Below, one piece after another: positions 23,780 through 34,476 of a stretch of DNA of 64,000 nucleotides; positions within the stretch are counted from its first letter, which is position 1, and the number at the start of each line of letters is the position of its first letter. The position numbers and the translations under genes are program-made. This DNA comes from Talpa occidentalis. Lineage: Eukaryota; Chordata; Mammalia; Eulipotyphla; Talpidae. Location of the stretch: assembly GCF_014898055.3 (NCBI RefSeq), contig NW_023604295.1, positions 93,015,591-93,079,590 of the forward strand. The letters are read 5' to 3'. Below the pieces are notes generated by a model. It was not told where the DNA came from. It worked only from the letters and a program-made list of their open reading frames with translations, and did no database searches.

Positions 23780-24949
23780 CATTCTACCTCAATACCAATA
23801 GAAAAGGTAAATAATCATCACCATATTAAAAAAGTTCCCAGTTTGTGAAGTATCTTTCATTATCTTAAACTTTTATCACAAATATTAATGTTCCTGCCAA
23901 TAAATAAACTCATGTGTTAAAGGGTGTTCAATCAAATTTGGTAGATCTCCTATGGGGGATTTAGAAAAGTGTTGGACATTTGAGAAAACTGACTAGTAAG
24001 CAAATAGCACAAACATAATACTTGGAATGAACAGGAAAGTGTATTAAAGAAATAATCATCACAATCAAATGTCATAGCCATGCCCCGATAAAACACCAAA
24101 CTTATCTTCTGATTCCAGATTTGCAACTTTATGACTTTTAGTCTAAGTAAATATCTTTTTTTATGTGTTCTAAAGAGAATGGAATTATATAATACTCTTA
24201 AACATTTTTCCCATTCTTACAGTCTTTGAGTGATTTATCTACAGCATGTTTTTCTAGAGCTCCTAAAAATTAGAATTATAGCCACATAATTCAGTATATT
24301 TATAATATTTTAATTCATATTTTCATTTGTATTAAATATATATCTCAAATTAGATTTGAAACTTCTTGAAGATTCAAATTCAGATATAAAAATATAGATG
24401 TACAGAGATATATATATTTATTATATAATATATCAGATAATAAAATAATAATAAGCAATAAATCAAATACAATTTACTGAAAATGTGTTAAACATTACAT
24501 TAAATTAAATCATAGATTTTGGGCAAATGTCATTAGCAATGTCTAATTGCATAGCTAAAGTAATCTATTTATACATTCTTATGTTTACTGTTCTACATGC
24601 ATGATCTGTTCTTTCATTGGAACAAATATTAACTGTTTTGTATAATGTCACATTTTCATTTATTCCTCATAGTTTTTCCATATGCTAAGATAATTCTTAT
24701 TTGGTAAATAATTTATGCTTACAAGTCCATGCCTTCTATAAAATGGTTATGTATTGCTAATGGATAATTCGCTCTTCCAAATTTAGTAAGAAAGGACAAA
24801 TTTGTACAACACATATTTATTAGTTTACTGAAGTTAAATTTTGAAAAGTGATTCCCTTCCATGTGTTGTATAAATACAGAAATCATTAATCAATCTTTCA
24901 ATTCAATTTAATCATTATATCATTCTCATTTTGAAAAGATACTCCAATT
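23780..24949. other. AT-rich DNA, possible MIR/L2 scraps
   Basis: Weak MIR-like words near 23843-23900 and 24640-24740 ('TTATTCCTCATAGTTTTTCC'). No genes. Confidence 0.4.
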
Positions 24950-25246
24950 GGGGCCTCCCTGGTGGCGCTGGCGGTTGAGCTCTGCACTGTGAAGCTGTCT
25001 GCAGCCTCAACAGCGCGGGTTCAATCCTGGCCAGCCAGCGAGAATCCCACATAGCAAAGCAGACTTCACCTGTCTCACCCGCTGCTCCCCTCAGCAGTGT
25101 ATTTCAGTCAGTCTGCCTGTTCTGTTCCCTGCTCTGTCTCTGGTGAATCCTCACCCTCCTGCACATTTGGCCTGTACCCTGATCTTGTATATATAAATAA
25201 ATAAGTAAGTAAATAAATAAATAAATCTTCAAAAAAAATAAAAAAA
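24950..25246 (+). mobile_element. tRNA-derived SINE
   Basis: Head GGGGCCTCCCTGGTGGCGCT, a B-box GGTTCAATCC, and a long (AAAT/AAGT)n tail. 'ATACTCCA' lies on both sides. Confidence 0.94.
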
Positions 25247-26332
25247 AATACTCCATAGCTGATTTAATTTTTTCTAAACATCTGCCAATTGATGAAATTT
25301 CATTTGAAATTTTCTTTCTGTATTTCACATGATTAAAAATTCTATAAACTTAGATAAATTGCTTACTTTAGGTGTCTAAGAAGGTAAGTATAAAATATAA
25401 CTTAGATATATTAAAATATTTCTTAAAAATACTTTTTTTGTAAACTCCTAACTTTGATCCCATTCATTGCTTTATATATTTTTCTTTGTCTTTTACAAAC
25501 CTCTGGTTGTTAATATTAACAAAACTCTTCAAGCCACCTGTAGTGTTCCTAATAAACATATTAAATACCTCTTCACCAAAGAAGCACTGAATTTGTTTTT
25601 AAAACAAATTATTTTGTTTTTAAACTTGTCATTCAAAAAAATTCAAAAAAAGCACTTACTTTGTTTTTAAACTTGTCATTCAAAAAAATGCTAAAGTCAT
25701 TCAAAATAAAATGTATTTGTTATCATTAAGTCTTCTGATAAATTTGAGCATTGAACTGGGTAAAAACACTTTAGGAATAGAGAACAAATACATTTCTGAT
25801 AAAGAATATTTTATACATCCTTTAATTATTAATAGGATTTTCTTGGACAATACAGATAATTATGCTTTTTTCACTTTTTTTTTCTTTTTGGTAATATGTC
25901 TTCTTCAATAACCTGCCTGAATGAACATAATATTCAAGTCAAGGAAAGAAAGTACAGAGATTAGAGTAACTTCAATAATGAACTGTGAATAATTTCAATA
26001 GCTTTAAGAGATTTTGATTCAGAGTTCCCTCTAGAAGCAATTTGCTATTGACCACTTGCAGAAAAATGCCTTAATAGATTAATTTCCTGTGGAAAAGTTT
26101 AAAAGAATGTAATTATTATTCTTTTTGTAAATCACAATAAGCATGAAAGAAAATGTTTCATTATTGCTTGTTGTTCTAAAGGATGACATTCTACCTTGAA
26201 CCACAAAACCTTCATACAGTAAATTCAGCAGAAGGTCTTATTGTGTCAAGGCCTTTTTTTGGAATATCCTGGTTGACATGGTACCTTTTACAAAGCCCAT
26301 TAGGAACAAACCTATAAGGTCTGTCAATATTT
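25247..26332. other. AT-rich DNA with a 28-bp direct repeat
   Basis: No gene. A 28-bp exact direct repeat (25614-25641, 25661-25688) with period 47 is the only clear structure. Confidence 0.5.
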
Positions 26333-26337
26333 TTTTG

Positions 26338-26602
26338 AAGATTTATTTATTTATGCATACAAGAACTGGGGTACAGGCTAGAGGTCTGGGGGGGTGGTGG
26401 TGAGAGGATTCACCAGAGACAGAGTGGGCTGCAGAACAGGCAGATTGACTGAAACACACTGCTTAGGGCAGCAGCAGGTGAGCCAGGAGAGGTCTGCTGC
26501 ACCATGTGAGTAGCTCCCTGGCCAGGGATCGAACATGTGCTACAGTGGCTGTGGATAGCTTCATAGGTTGCATCTTAAACCCTTGCACCACCAGGGAGGC
26601 CC
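26338..26602 (-). mobile_element. tRNA-derived SINE, old group
   Basis: Antisense copy from GATTTATTTATTTATGCATA to CACCAGGGAGGCCC. The body is well preserved and the TSD only approximate. Confidence 0.93.
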
Positions 26603-26649
26603 AGGTCGGTTAATATTAAAGATAATAAATACTGCATACTTTCTAACGC

Positions 26650-26740
26650 CGAAGAGTTCATTTTATACTGACAACAACCATGAGACAGATACTGTTTCTA
26701 TTTCATAAATTAAATGTCTTACCGCAGATGGAACACTATG
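26650..26740 (+). repeat. MIR or L2 fragment
   Basis: 'ACTGACAACAACCATGAGAC' followed by 'ATTTCATAAATTAAATG' resembles the MIR/L2 segment 'CACAACAACCCT..GAGGTAGATACT'. Confidence 0.5.
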
Positions 26741-26749
26741 CAGGTATTT

Positions 26750-27130
26750 AAAAATAATAATAAAAAAAGATGAAATTCTGTCACTTGCAGCAACATTATA
26801 TACCTAGGCAGTATTAAGCCAGCAAAATCAACCAAATGGGGAAAACAAAACAAACACTATGTTTTCACTTATCTGTGGAACTCAAAAAAGAAAAAAAAAT
26901 TAACAAAATATAGTAAAAAATGATCTTTTGAACTATAAAACCAAATTAGTGGTTGCCAGAGGAATGGGGAAAAGCAATGAGCAAACCATGCAAGAAGGAG
27001 TCATGAGTATGGTGAGGGATAGCTATGGACTTTTCCTGGAAAACTCAATATACAGAGAGATGTTGATTTATAATGATGCACAACTAGAATTTATGTAATG
27101 TTATAATGCAACGTTAATTCAATAATTTTC
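26750..27130 (+). repeat. Old L1 3' UTR
   Basis: Same order of words as 2810-3150: 'CACTTGCAGCAACATTATAT', 'AATTAGTGGTTGCCAGAGGA', 'ATGATGCACAACTAGAATT', 'GTTATAATGCAACGTTAATT'. A decayed fossil. Confidence 0.7.
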
Positions 27131-28282
27131 TAAATGCCATACACATAGTAATTATGTAATATTGATCAAACAGCCAAGCATTTGTTTGTTGGTGAATTCA
27201 TTGTTGATTTGTTTTGTGAAGACTGACACAACAGCATTTGTCAGTAGGGTGGGCAGAACTATCCGGTGATGTACATTGGCACAGAGTGAATTGACTTCTA
27301 ATTTCCAGGTGAGGATTCACAAATGATTCCTGTCTCAAGCAAACTAACAGTGACACATCCTTAGTGAAATCTAATGACTCAAAAAGACTATTTTAGCATC
27401 AAATTATACAGTTGTCTCTGAAATAAGGAACTATGTGGAAAATATCAAAGATTTGTTTAAAATTTTGGGTAATAAAAATTTGAATCTGTGTTTATAAAAT
27501 ACATTCATGTTGGAAATATTGCATTTAACTGAAGATTCTTAAGACATCTCATAATTTTATATGACACCAGAATAATAATCAGAAGGCAAATGGAATCATT
27601 GTTAACACTCAGAAGTGTCTTGATAATTAACTAATAACAGATTTTTTACAGCCCATTGAGAATTACATTACTACATTCACTTTACAAAGTCTTCTATGGG
27701 TAACTTATTTAACAACTTTAATCAGTCTGGATGGAACTGGATAAATCTGTATTCTCAGAACCAAAAGGAAAAAAAAAATGAGAAAAAATAATAGCAAATA
27801 TCAGCTAAGACTTTAACACAAGCGTGTTGAATAGATGTCAAATTAAGTGGTCCAAAAATATACAACCTTTCACAACCATTTAACATGATGCTCTGGTGTG
27901 TGAAAATCTCTCCCTTGGGGAAAGTACTTCAACTATCTAAGGTTCAAATATAAGAAGGAATAAGCAACAATAAAAGCATCACTATGAAATTCAACAACCA
28001 AATGCAGAAGTCTTTATGTTCACCTCTCCTTTCTCTGTCCTTCATTACAATTTTTTTTTTTTTATAAAATATAGTATCTAACAGGAGTAATTTGGGAAGG
28101 CTATTTTCTTCTTCGATCTCTTTACCAACACTACTGCTTTCTCCTTTGCACAGTTCTATAGCATCTCTAATTTTCATTGTCTGTTGAAAATATTTAAGTT
28201 TGTTTTAATGGATCATTTGGTACTGCATATGGTATCATAAACTTGGAAGTTAACATTGATAAAATTAAGAAAGAAATGTATA
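27131..28282. other. AT-rich DNA, nothing recognised
   Basis: No open frame with coding character. One A-rich antisense frame of 77 codons has no domain. Confidence 0.5.
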
Positions 28283-28487
28283 GGGCCTGCTTGGGGGCCT
28301 AGGGGTTAAGTCAGCAACAACCAGGGCCCACCATGATGGCCTGAGTTGTTTTCCAGGCCAAGGAGCTAACCACATGGTGCAGCAGACTTCTCCTGTTTCA
28401 CCCACTGCTCCCTTCAACAGTGTATTTCAGTAAATCTGGTGAATCCTCTCACCACCACCACCCCTACACTTCTTTAAGAAAGAGAAA
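28283..28487 (+). mobile_element. tRNA-derived SINE, strongly decayed
   Basis: Head GGGCCTGCTTGGGGGCCTAG and body 'CACATGGTGCAGCAGACTTC' are recognisable. Part of the 3' body is deleted. Confidence 0.85.
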
Positions 28488-28489
28488 GA

Positions 28490-28650
28490 AATGTCTAACA
28501 TTTATTGAGTGTTAATCAATAAGAACCATGCTAAGTACTAAGAAGCATAAATAAGTCAAACACTATTCTAGCATTTAAAATTCTCCAAAAATTTCAGGAA
28601 AGATCAATCTGTTGGTGAGTGACACATCTAAGTTCAGTTATACACTCTTT
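28490..28650 (+). repeat. MIR or L2 fragment
   Basis: 'CTAACATTTATTGAGTGTTA' then 'ACCATGCTAAGTACTAAG' follows the MIR/L2 pattern. A similar fragment, 'ACCATGTTAAGCACTGGAGA', lies at 29220-29240. Confidence 0.6.
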
Positions 28651-29790
28651 CTAATGGCATAAAATGTGCTTACCTTCACCTGATACAGTCAGAGAAGACT
28701 CAAGAACTGGTAATAATGAAGTTTGATTTTGATGATGAAATGGGATTTTCCAGAATAACAATGACCTGAAAAGATGGTTCATGCTTGAACAGTCATGATC
28801 ATACTACAACTACTGAGCCATAAACATTACATGAGCAATGATCCTGACCCTGAACTTCTCTAAATGTTTACCAACTGTTTTCTATTCTACCAGACTATTC
28901 TTCTTGGTCTCTTTCCTGTATATGCTCTCCCATATCCCTAAACCTTTGTTTACTCTCTTGGAATATAATTGGAAGGCTCTCTACTTCAGAAACGCATAGT
29001 GAACTCCTTGTTTATCAAGACTCAGCTAGAAGCAAGCAATTTTGTAACAAATTTCCTACTCTGGTCCATGCAATTTAGGATATAAAAAAATTAGTTTTAT
29101 GATCAAACTGAATATTATCCTTATCTCATATTTTATTCATTCATTTATCCAATCAATCATATCTCATTTATTCACTCCATGTGCAAGATACATGTATCAC
29201 TCTCCTATTATTTATCAACACCATGTTAAGCACTGGAGATACAATTAATAGGAATGAGGGAGAAGCTTTAATAATAAAATAAGAGGGAATTTTAATAGCC
29301 TATAGAGAACATAATTCCCTAATTATTTCTCAATATCAGAGTAAATAAATGTAAAAAGGGCTAAGAAAGAAACTCAGAGCTAACAAGATAAAGAGAAACA
29401 CTGGCAAGAAGGGGTGGAATTTTTAGGACGCATGGTCAGGTATAATTCTCCAAGCCAGATCTTTGGGATTGATATCTGAGCTGATGCTTTAAGAATAGGG
29501 AGGAAAGAAAAGAACACTTAAAAAAAATCATGTTCGGAAGCAGCAGTATTTTTGGTGAGTTTAGAAATAGAATTTAAGTACTTCCTACTAGAATGATGTT
29601 TTTCATAGCACTGGATTCCTAATGTCTAATAAAGAAGTCTAATGCATAGTAGGTATTCAGTGTATATGCATGGGTTAAATAAATAATATGAATGCGGGTA
29701 CATGGAACTAGAGTTAGGGAAAGAGAAGAAATGTAAAGTGGAGGATTGGGTAGGGTAAAGTCATGGGAAGCTATCTAGATCACGGTTTTA
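28651..29790. other. AT-rich DNA with ancient repeat scraps
   Basis: L2/MIR-like words at 29140-29260 and 29636-29690 ('CATAGTAGGTATTCAGTGTA'). No genes. Confidence 0.45.
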
Positions 29791-30123
29791 TTTTTTTTTT
29801 TTATTTATTTTTTTTTTTTTTATAGAGGCATGCTTTATTTATTTGTTTGCTGGTTTGTTTGTTTGTTTTGTTTATACATGCACTGGGTACAGTCAGAAGC
29901 GCGGGAGGGTGAGAGAATTCACCAGAGCCAGAGCGGGGAGCAGAGCAGGCAGAAGGACCGAAGTACACTGCTGAGGGGAGCAGCGGGAGGCAGGAGAGGT
30001 CTGCGCGCCATGTGGGACCCTCCTCAGGTGTCCGGGGAGCAGCTGGGGATCGAACCGGCGCTGCAGAGGCCGGGGGCAGCTTCGCAACCCAGCGCTCAAC
30101 CGCTGCGCCACCGGGGAGGCCCA
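29791..30123 (-). mobile_element. tRNA-derived SINE, youngest-looking group
   Basis: A nearly intact GC-rich antisense copy with long T-rich and (GTTT)n tail complements. The B-box is present as GGATCGAACC (minus GGTTCGATCC). A perfect 14-bp TSD (AGATCACGGTTTTA, 29777-29790 and 30124-30137) flanks it. Many CpG sites survive. Confidence 0.97.
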
Positions 30124-30287
30124 AGATCACGGTTTTAAAAATTAGATTTTAATACTAACAGATTTTGGGAAATCAAGTGTCTGCCAGACTAGTTTAAGAC
30201 AGATGGTAAGAGAGATGCTGAAACTAAACAAAAAAATAAAATCTTATAAAATTGGCAAACATTTTCAATGTTAACAGTTGGAATTGG

Positions 30288-30550
30288 AGCCTCCCTGGTG
30301 GCGCAAGGGTTAAGACACAACCTGTGAGGCTATCCACAGCCACTGCAGAACAAGTTCGATCCCCGATGGGGAGCTACCCATGTGGTGCTACAGACCTCTC
30401 CTGACTTGCCCGTTGCTTCCCTCAGCAGTGTTTTTCAGTCAATCCACTTGTTCTGTTCCTCACTCTGTCTCTGGTTAATCCTCTTACCCCCAACACCTCT
30501 GGCCTGTACCTCAGTTCTTTTATGCATAAATAAATAAATCTTTACAAAAA
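30288..30550 (+). mobile_element. tRNA-derived SINE, old group
   Basis: Head GGAGCCTCCCTGGTGGCGCA, B-box AGTTCGATCCCC, tail CATAAATAAATAAATC. Confidence 0.94.
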
Positions 30551-30662
30551 ATTTGGGATTGGCAAGTATGCGAGGTAACAAAGTAGTTTGTAAATCTCTG
30601 ATGCACTTAGTAAAAATGTTTCTCAACTCTACTGCATTCAAAAAGGTCAAACTATAGGGCAG

Positions 30663-30899
30663 GGCTTCCCTGAATGCCTAGGCATTAAGTCTCAGTGCTA
30701 TCAATGCTACAGCCTGAGTTCCATCCCCAGCCAGGGAGCTACCCACATGGTGCAGCAGAGCTCTCCTGTCTCTCCCGCTGCTCCCCTCAGCAGTATATTT
30801 CAGTCAGTCTGCCTGTTCTGTTCCCCACTTTCTCTCTGGTGAATCCTCTCACCTCCCACACCTGTGTCTTACACCCCAGTTCTATGAAAAAATAAAAAT
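30663..30899 (+). mobile_element. tRNA-derived SINE, old group, diverged
   Basis: A diverged head (GGGCTTCCCTGAATGCCTAG), a B-box-like GTTCCATCCCC, and body and tail present. Confidence 0.9.
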
Positions 30900-31440
30900 A
30901 AAACAACTACAGGACAGTAAATGGATTAGTGGTTGATAGAGGCTTGGGGGGAAGAAGAGATGAATAAGTGGAGTTCAGAATTTTATTAAAGATTTATTTA
31001 TGTATGCATACAATAACTGGAGTGTAAGCCAGAGGTTCGGGGAGGGGGGTGAAAGGATTCACCAAAGACAGTGGGGAACAGAACAGGCAGATGTACTGAA
31101 ATACATTGCTGAGGGGAGCAGCAGGAGAGCTAGAAGAGGTCTGCTGCACCATGTGGGTTGCTTCCTGGCCGGCCGGGGATGGAACTTGTGCTGCAAGGCT
31201 GGCCATAGCTTGATAGCACTGTCTTTAACCCCTGTGCCACCAGTGAAACCCAGAGTTCAGAATTTTTAAGGAGTTACTGTTCTATATGATGCCATAATAG
31301 TAGATAAGTGTAAATATCCATTTGTCAAAATCCATAGAAAGTACAAGACCAGCAGCAAATCTTAATGGAAACTATTCCTCTTTTTGTGAAAATGATGTGT
31401 CAATATTGTTTCATTGATGCATCACTACAAATGCACCCTT
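30900..31440 (+). repeat. Old L1M-like 3' UTR, interrupted
   Basis: Words typical of an old L1 3' UTR in sense: 'ATCCATTTGTCAAAATCCAT', 'AGAAAGTACAAGACC', 'AAATGATGTGTCAATATTG'. A SINE (30985-31252) interrupts it. Confidence 0.75.
30985..31252 (-). mobile_element. tRNA-derived SINE, old group
   Basis: Antisense copy with a perfect 14-bp TSD (GAGTTCAGAATTTT, 30971-30984 and 31253-31266). It lies inside the old L1 3' UTR. Confidence 0.95.
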
Positions 31441-32732
31441 TTGATGAGAAATTTGATGGCAGGGGAGATTAAACTTACAGGGTAAAAGGAAAAATCTATG
31501 TACTTTCTGTTCAATTTTATTGTGAACCCTAATTTTCTGCACAAATAAAGTCCATATCAAACATTGTGGAAAATTTTTTATCGTTGTTAATTTGATATTG
31601 GACACCTAAAGTAAATAAATTATTCATATATTATATCTAGGAAATTTATTTCTAAATAACCTTCCCACAAAATAAATAAATACACAAAAATTTTTAGAAG
31701 GTTTTATCTTGTAGTTGTTTATAATAAACCTTAAAACACCTTTAACTTCTTATGCTAGCATAACGGGAAAATGAATATTCAAATGCCCATATATTTTTAC
31801 CTTCATTATAATAATGTCTGAAAGAGTGCTTAATAATTGAGGGAAATATTTATAAAATGTCTAATGAAAACATTGCAATTTTATAGCACATACACAAAGA
31901 TAAATTAAAAATAGGTATAACTAGATGAATAGATGGGAATTGTGCAAAGAAAGTATTAAATATGCTGTATTTGTGACCCTTGGTGGGTGGGTTTTATATT
32001 GAATTTTATTTTTTCTTTCATAATGGTACTTTCATAAAAATTAAAATGTCAATATTAAAATTAAAAGAGTACAGATTAATTCTGTTAAATTCTGATTAAT
32101 TTCTGATTAATTCTGTTAAATATTTTATTAAGTAAGCATAATAATTTGTTGGAATGACGTTGAAAATTGAGTAAAGGGCAAGTTACAACAGCTTTTTATA
32201 ATTGCCTGAAGAGTACATTATTTTATACATTAGCATATGCCACAGTGTGTTTTCTGCAGATCTAGCCCCATGTAATTCTCATTGGGAGGCAAAAACAGTA
32301 ACAAAGTTACAAAACACCAAATAGCATTTCATCCACTTTGAAACTAGCAATTTATTCATTTTAGTAAGGCTCTAAGAAGGCTTGTACTTTGGAAACTCGT
32401 GAAACTTAGTTTACCAACATTAGTAAATATATTTGGTTAAAGGCATTTTAAAATCAATTGAAATAGGCATTTTGAGGAATAATACACTATAGGAAATGCT
32501 TTTGTGCACAGTCACCATAAGCAATAGTTTTTTTTTTTCTTTTTTTAATTTAAAATATCCTCAAAGTAACAGTCCAAAAGAAAGGTTGCACATATAACTA
32601 CAAATTCTGTTCTAAACATTTTGTGGTAAGTTGCCAACCTCATGTCCTGTCATTCTGGATTCCTCATGAAAATATATGTCGGTACAGCCAATAAAATAGA
32701 ATATTCTCCAACATAACCATAAGAATACCATC
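31441..32732. other. AT-rich DNA, nothing recognised
   Basis: Only short local repeats (32070-32120, ATTAATTCTGTTAAAT type). Confidence 0.5.
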
Positions 32733-32749
32733 AAAATACATAAATTTCA

Positions 32750-33008
32750 CTGAGCATGGTCCCTTCTAGCTCCATCCATGTTGCTGCAAACTGCATGTGT
32801 TTATCTTTTTTGATTGCTGAGTAATATTCCATTGTGTATATGTACCACATCTTCTTGATCCAGTCATCTATTTTTGGGCATTCGGGTTGTTTCCAACATT
32901 TAGCTATTGTAAATAGTGCTGCTATAAACATTGGGGTGCAGGTGTCCTTTGGAATTGATGTTTCTATGTCCTTTGGGTAAATACCTAGGAGTGGAATTGC
33001 AGGATCAT
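32750..33008 (-). pseudogene. L1 ORF2 C-terminal fragment, inverted piece
   Basis: An open minus-strand frame of about 86 codons covering the region from '[14 protein letters not shown]' to 'WMELEGTMLSE', then leaving L1 into flanking DNA. This part of ORF2p lies after the reverse transcriptase and Cys motif. It has no start of its own and is not a gene. Confidence 0.9.
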
Positions 33009-33201
33009 ACCAGATGGTCTCACTCATAGCAGGAATTTAGAAAACCTAAACCAGGGACCAGGAAAAAGACTAATTAGTACAAAGTAAAAATCAAAATCAA
33101 CAAAGAGCTATTAACCAGAGATACACTTCCAGGGGGAGGGTTGGGGGGAGGAAGGACTAGGGCCAAAATAAGGGGGGGTACAATCGTATGGGGAATATAC
33201 C

Positions 33202-33927
33202 AACTGGGAGAACATTTTTGCACCCAACACTAATGATAAAGGACTGATCACAAAAATCTGCAAAGAGCTGATGAGACTCAGCAACAACAAAGAAAATAAT
33301 CCAGTCAAAAAATGGGCAGAAGAGCTAAAAAGAAACTTCTCTGAAGAGGAAATGCAAATGGCCAACAGACATATGAAAAAATGTTCAACATCACTTGTAA
33401 TCAGGGAAATGCAAATCAAAACTACCATGAGATACCATCTCACACCAGTGAGAATGGCACATATTAAAAAAACTAGCAACAACAAATGTTGGCGAGGATG
33501 TGGAGAAAAAGGAACTCTTGTGCACTGTTGGTGGGAGTGCAAACTGGTCCAACCACTATGGAGAGCTGTGTGGAGATTTCTGGACCTACTAAACATAGAA
33601 CTTCCATATGATCCAGCAATTCCACTCCTAGGTATTTACCCAAAGGACACAGAAACATCAATTCCAAAGAGCACCTGCACTCCTATGTTTATAGCAGCAC
33701 TGTTTACAATAGCTAAGCTTTGGAAACAACCCAAATGCCCAAAAATAGATGACTGGATCAAGAAGATGTGGTACATATATACCATGGAATATTACTCAGC
33801 ATTCAAAAAAGATAAACACATGCAATTTGCAGCAACATGGATGGCACTGGAAGGGATCATGCTCAGCGAAATAAGCCAAAAAGAAAAAGAAAAATACCGG
33901 ATGGTCTCACTCATAGCAGGAATCTAG
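33202..33927 (+). pseudogene. L1 ORF2 C-terminal fragment
   Basis: An open frame of 241 codons plus stop covering the last fifth of ORF2p. It starts within '[14 protein letters not shown]', contains the Cys motif C-x3-C-x7-H-x4-C (in '[20 protein letters not shown]'), and ends 'MVSLIAGI'. The N-terminal endonuclease and RT are absent because the insertion is 5' truncated, so it is not functional. The last 218 residues are identical to the copy at 37208-38757, which points to very recent insertion from one source lineage. Confidence 0.93.
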
Positions 33928-34012
33928 AAAACTTAAATAAGGGACCAGGAAAATGAATATAAGAAAGTGAAAATCAAAATCAACAAAAAACTATGAACCA
34001 GAGACACTTTTT

Positions 34013-34038
34013 TGGGGGGTGGGGGGGGCGGAGGGGAA
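34013..34038 (+). other. G-rich tract in L1 3' UTR
   Basis: Runs of 6, 8 and 4 G within 30 bases, as in many mammalian L1 3' UTRs, where G-quadruplex potential is known. Confidence 0.75.
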
Positions 34039-34347
34039 GGATTGGGGTCAGAATGGGGCGTTTGCAATTGTATGGGGAATATAAAAATAAAATTTAATAT
34101 TTAAAAAAAAAAAAAAAAAAAAAACAAAACAAAACACAACAAAGCAAAAACAGACAATTATAAACCAGAGACATCCTGCAGGGGAGGAGGAGAGAGAGGG
34201 ATCAGAGGGAGGGAGGGAGGAGCACAGGGGACTGAGGTGATGGTGCATTGGTGAAGGAAACTCTATGGGGACCACACCTGAGGGGTGGGGGGAAGCAAAT
34301 ATTGTTTAAAAATGAACACTGATGTAAAAAATAAAAATAAATTTAAA

Positions 34348-34383
<36 letters not shown>

Positions 34384-34476
34384 AATCGTATGGGGAATAT
34401 AACCAAAATGAAAATGTATACATTGTGCAAAAATAAAAGATGATGTAAATTATATAAAATAAAAAATACATAAATT

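Larger units (their letters stand above)
33200..34381 (+). mobile_element. Young L1 with apparent 3' transduction, nested
   Basis: The inner element: ORF2 C-terminus from 33202, 3' UTR to about 34102, an A-run (34102-34123), then a second segment (34127-34340) and a second A-run (34352-34382). A 20-bp perfect TSD (ACAATCGTATGGGGAATATA, 33180-33199 and 34382-34401) brackets both segments, so they inserted as one unit. The second segment is the 3' UTR of the intermediate L1 subfamily. The simplest reading is read-through past the L1 poly(A) site into a downstream older L1 end. Template switching is the alternative. Confidence 0.88.
32747..34462 (+). mobile_element. Young L1 with 5' inversion, host of a nested L1
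   Basis: The outer element. Bases 32747-33008 read ORF2 C-terminus on the minus strand, then 33009-33199 and 34402-34462 read the ORF2 end and 3' UTR on the plus strand. This switch is the signature of twin priming. About ten codons are lost at the junction. A 14-bp TSD (AAAATACATAAATT, 32733-32746 and 34463-34476) brackets the whole. A second L1 (33200-34381) is inserted in its 3' UTR. All protein capacity is lost. Confidence 0.9.
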
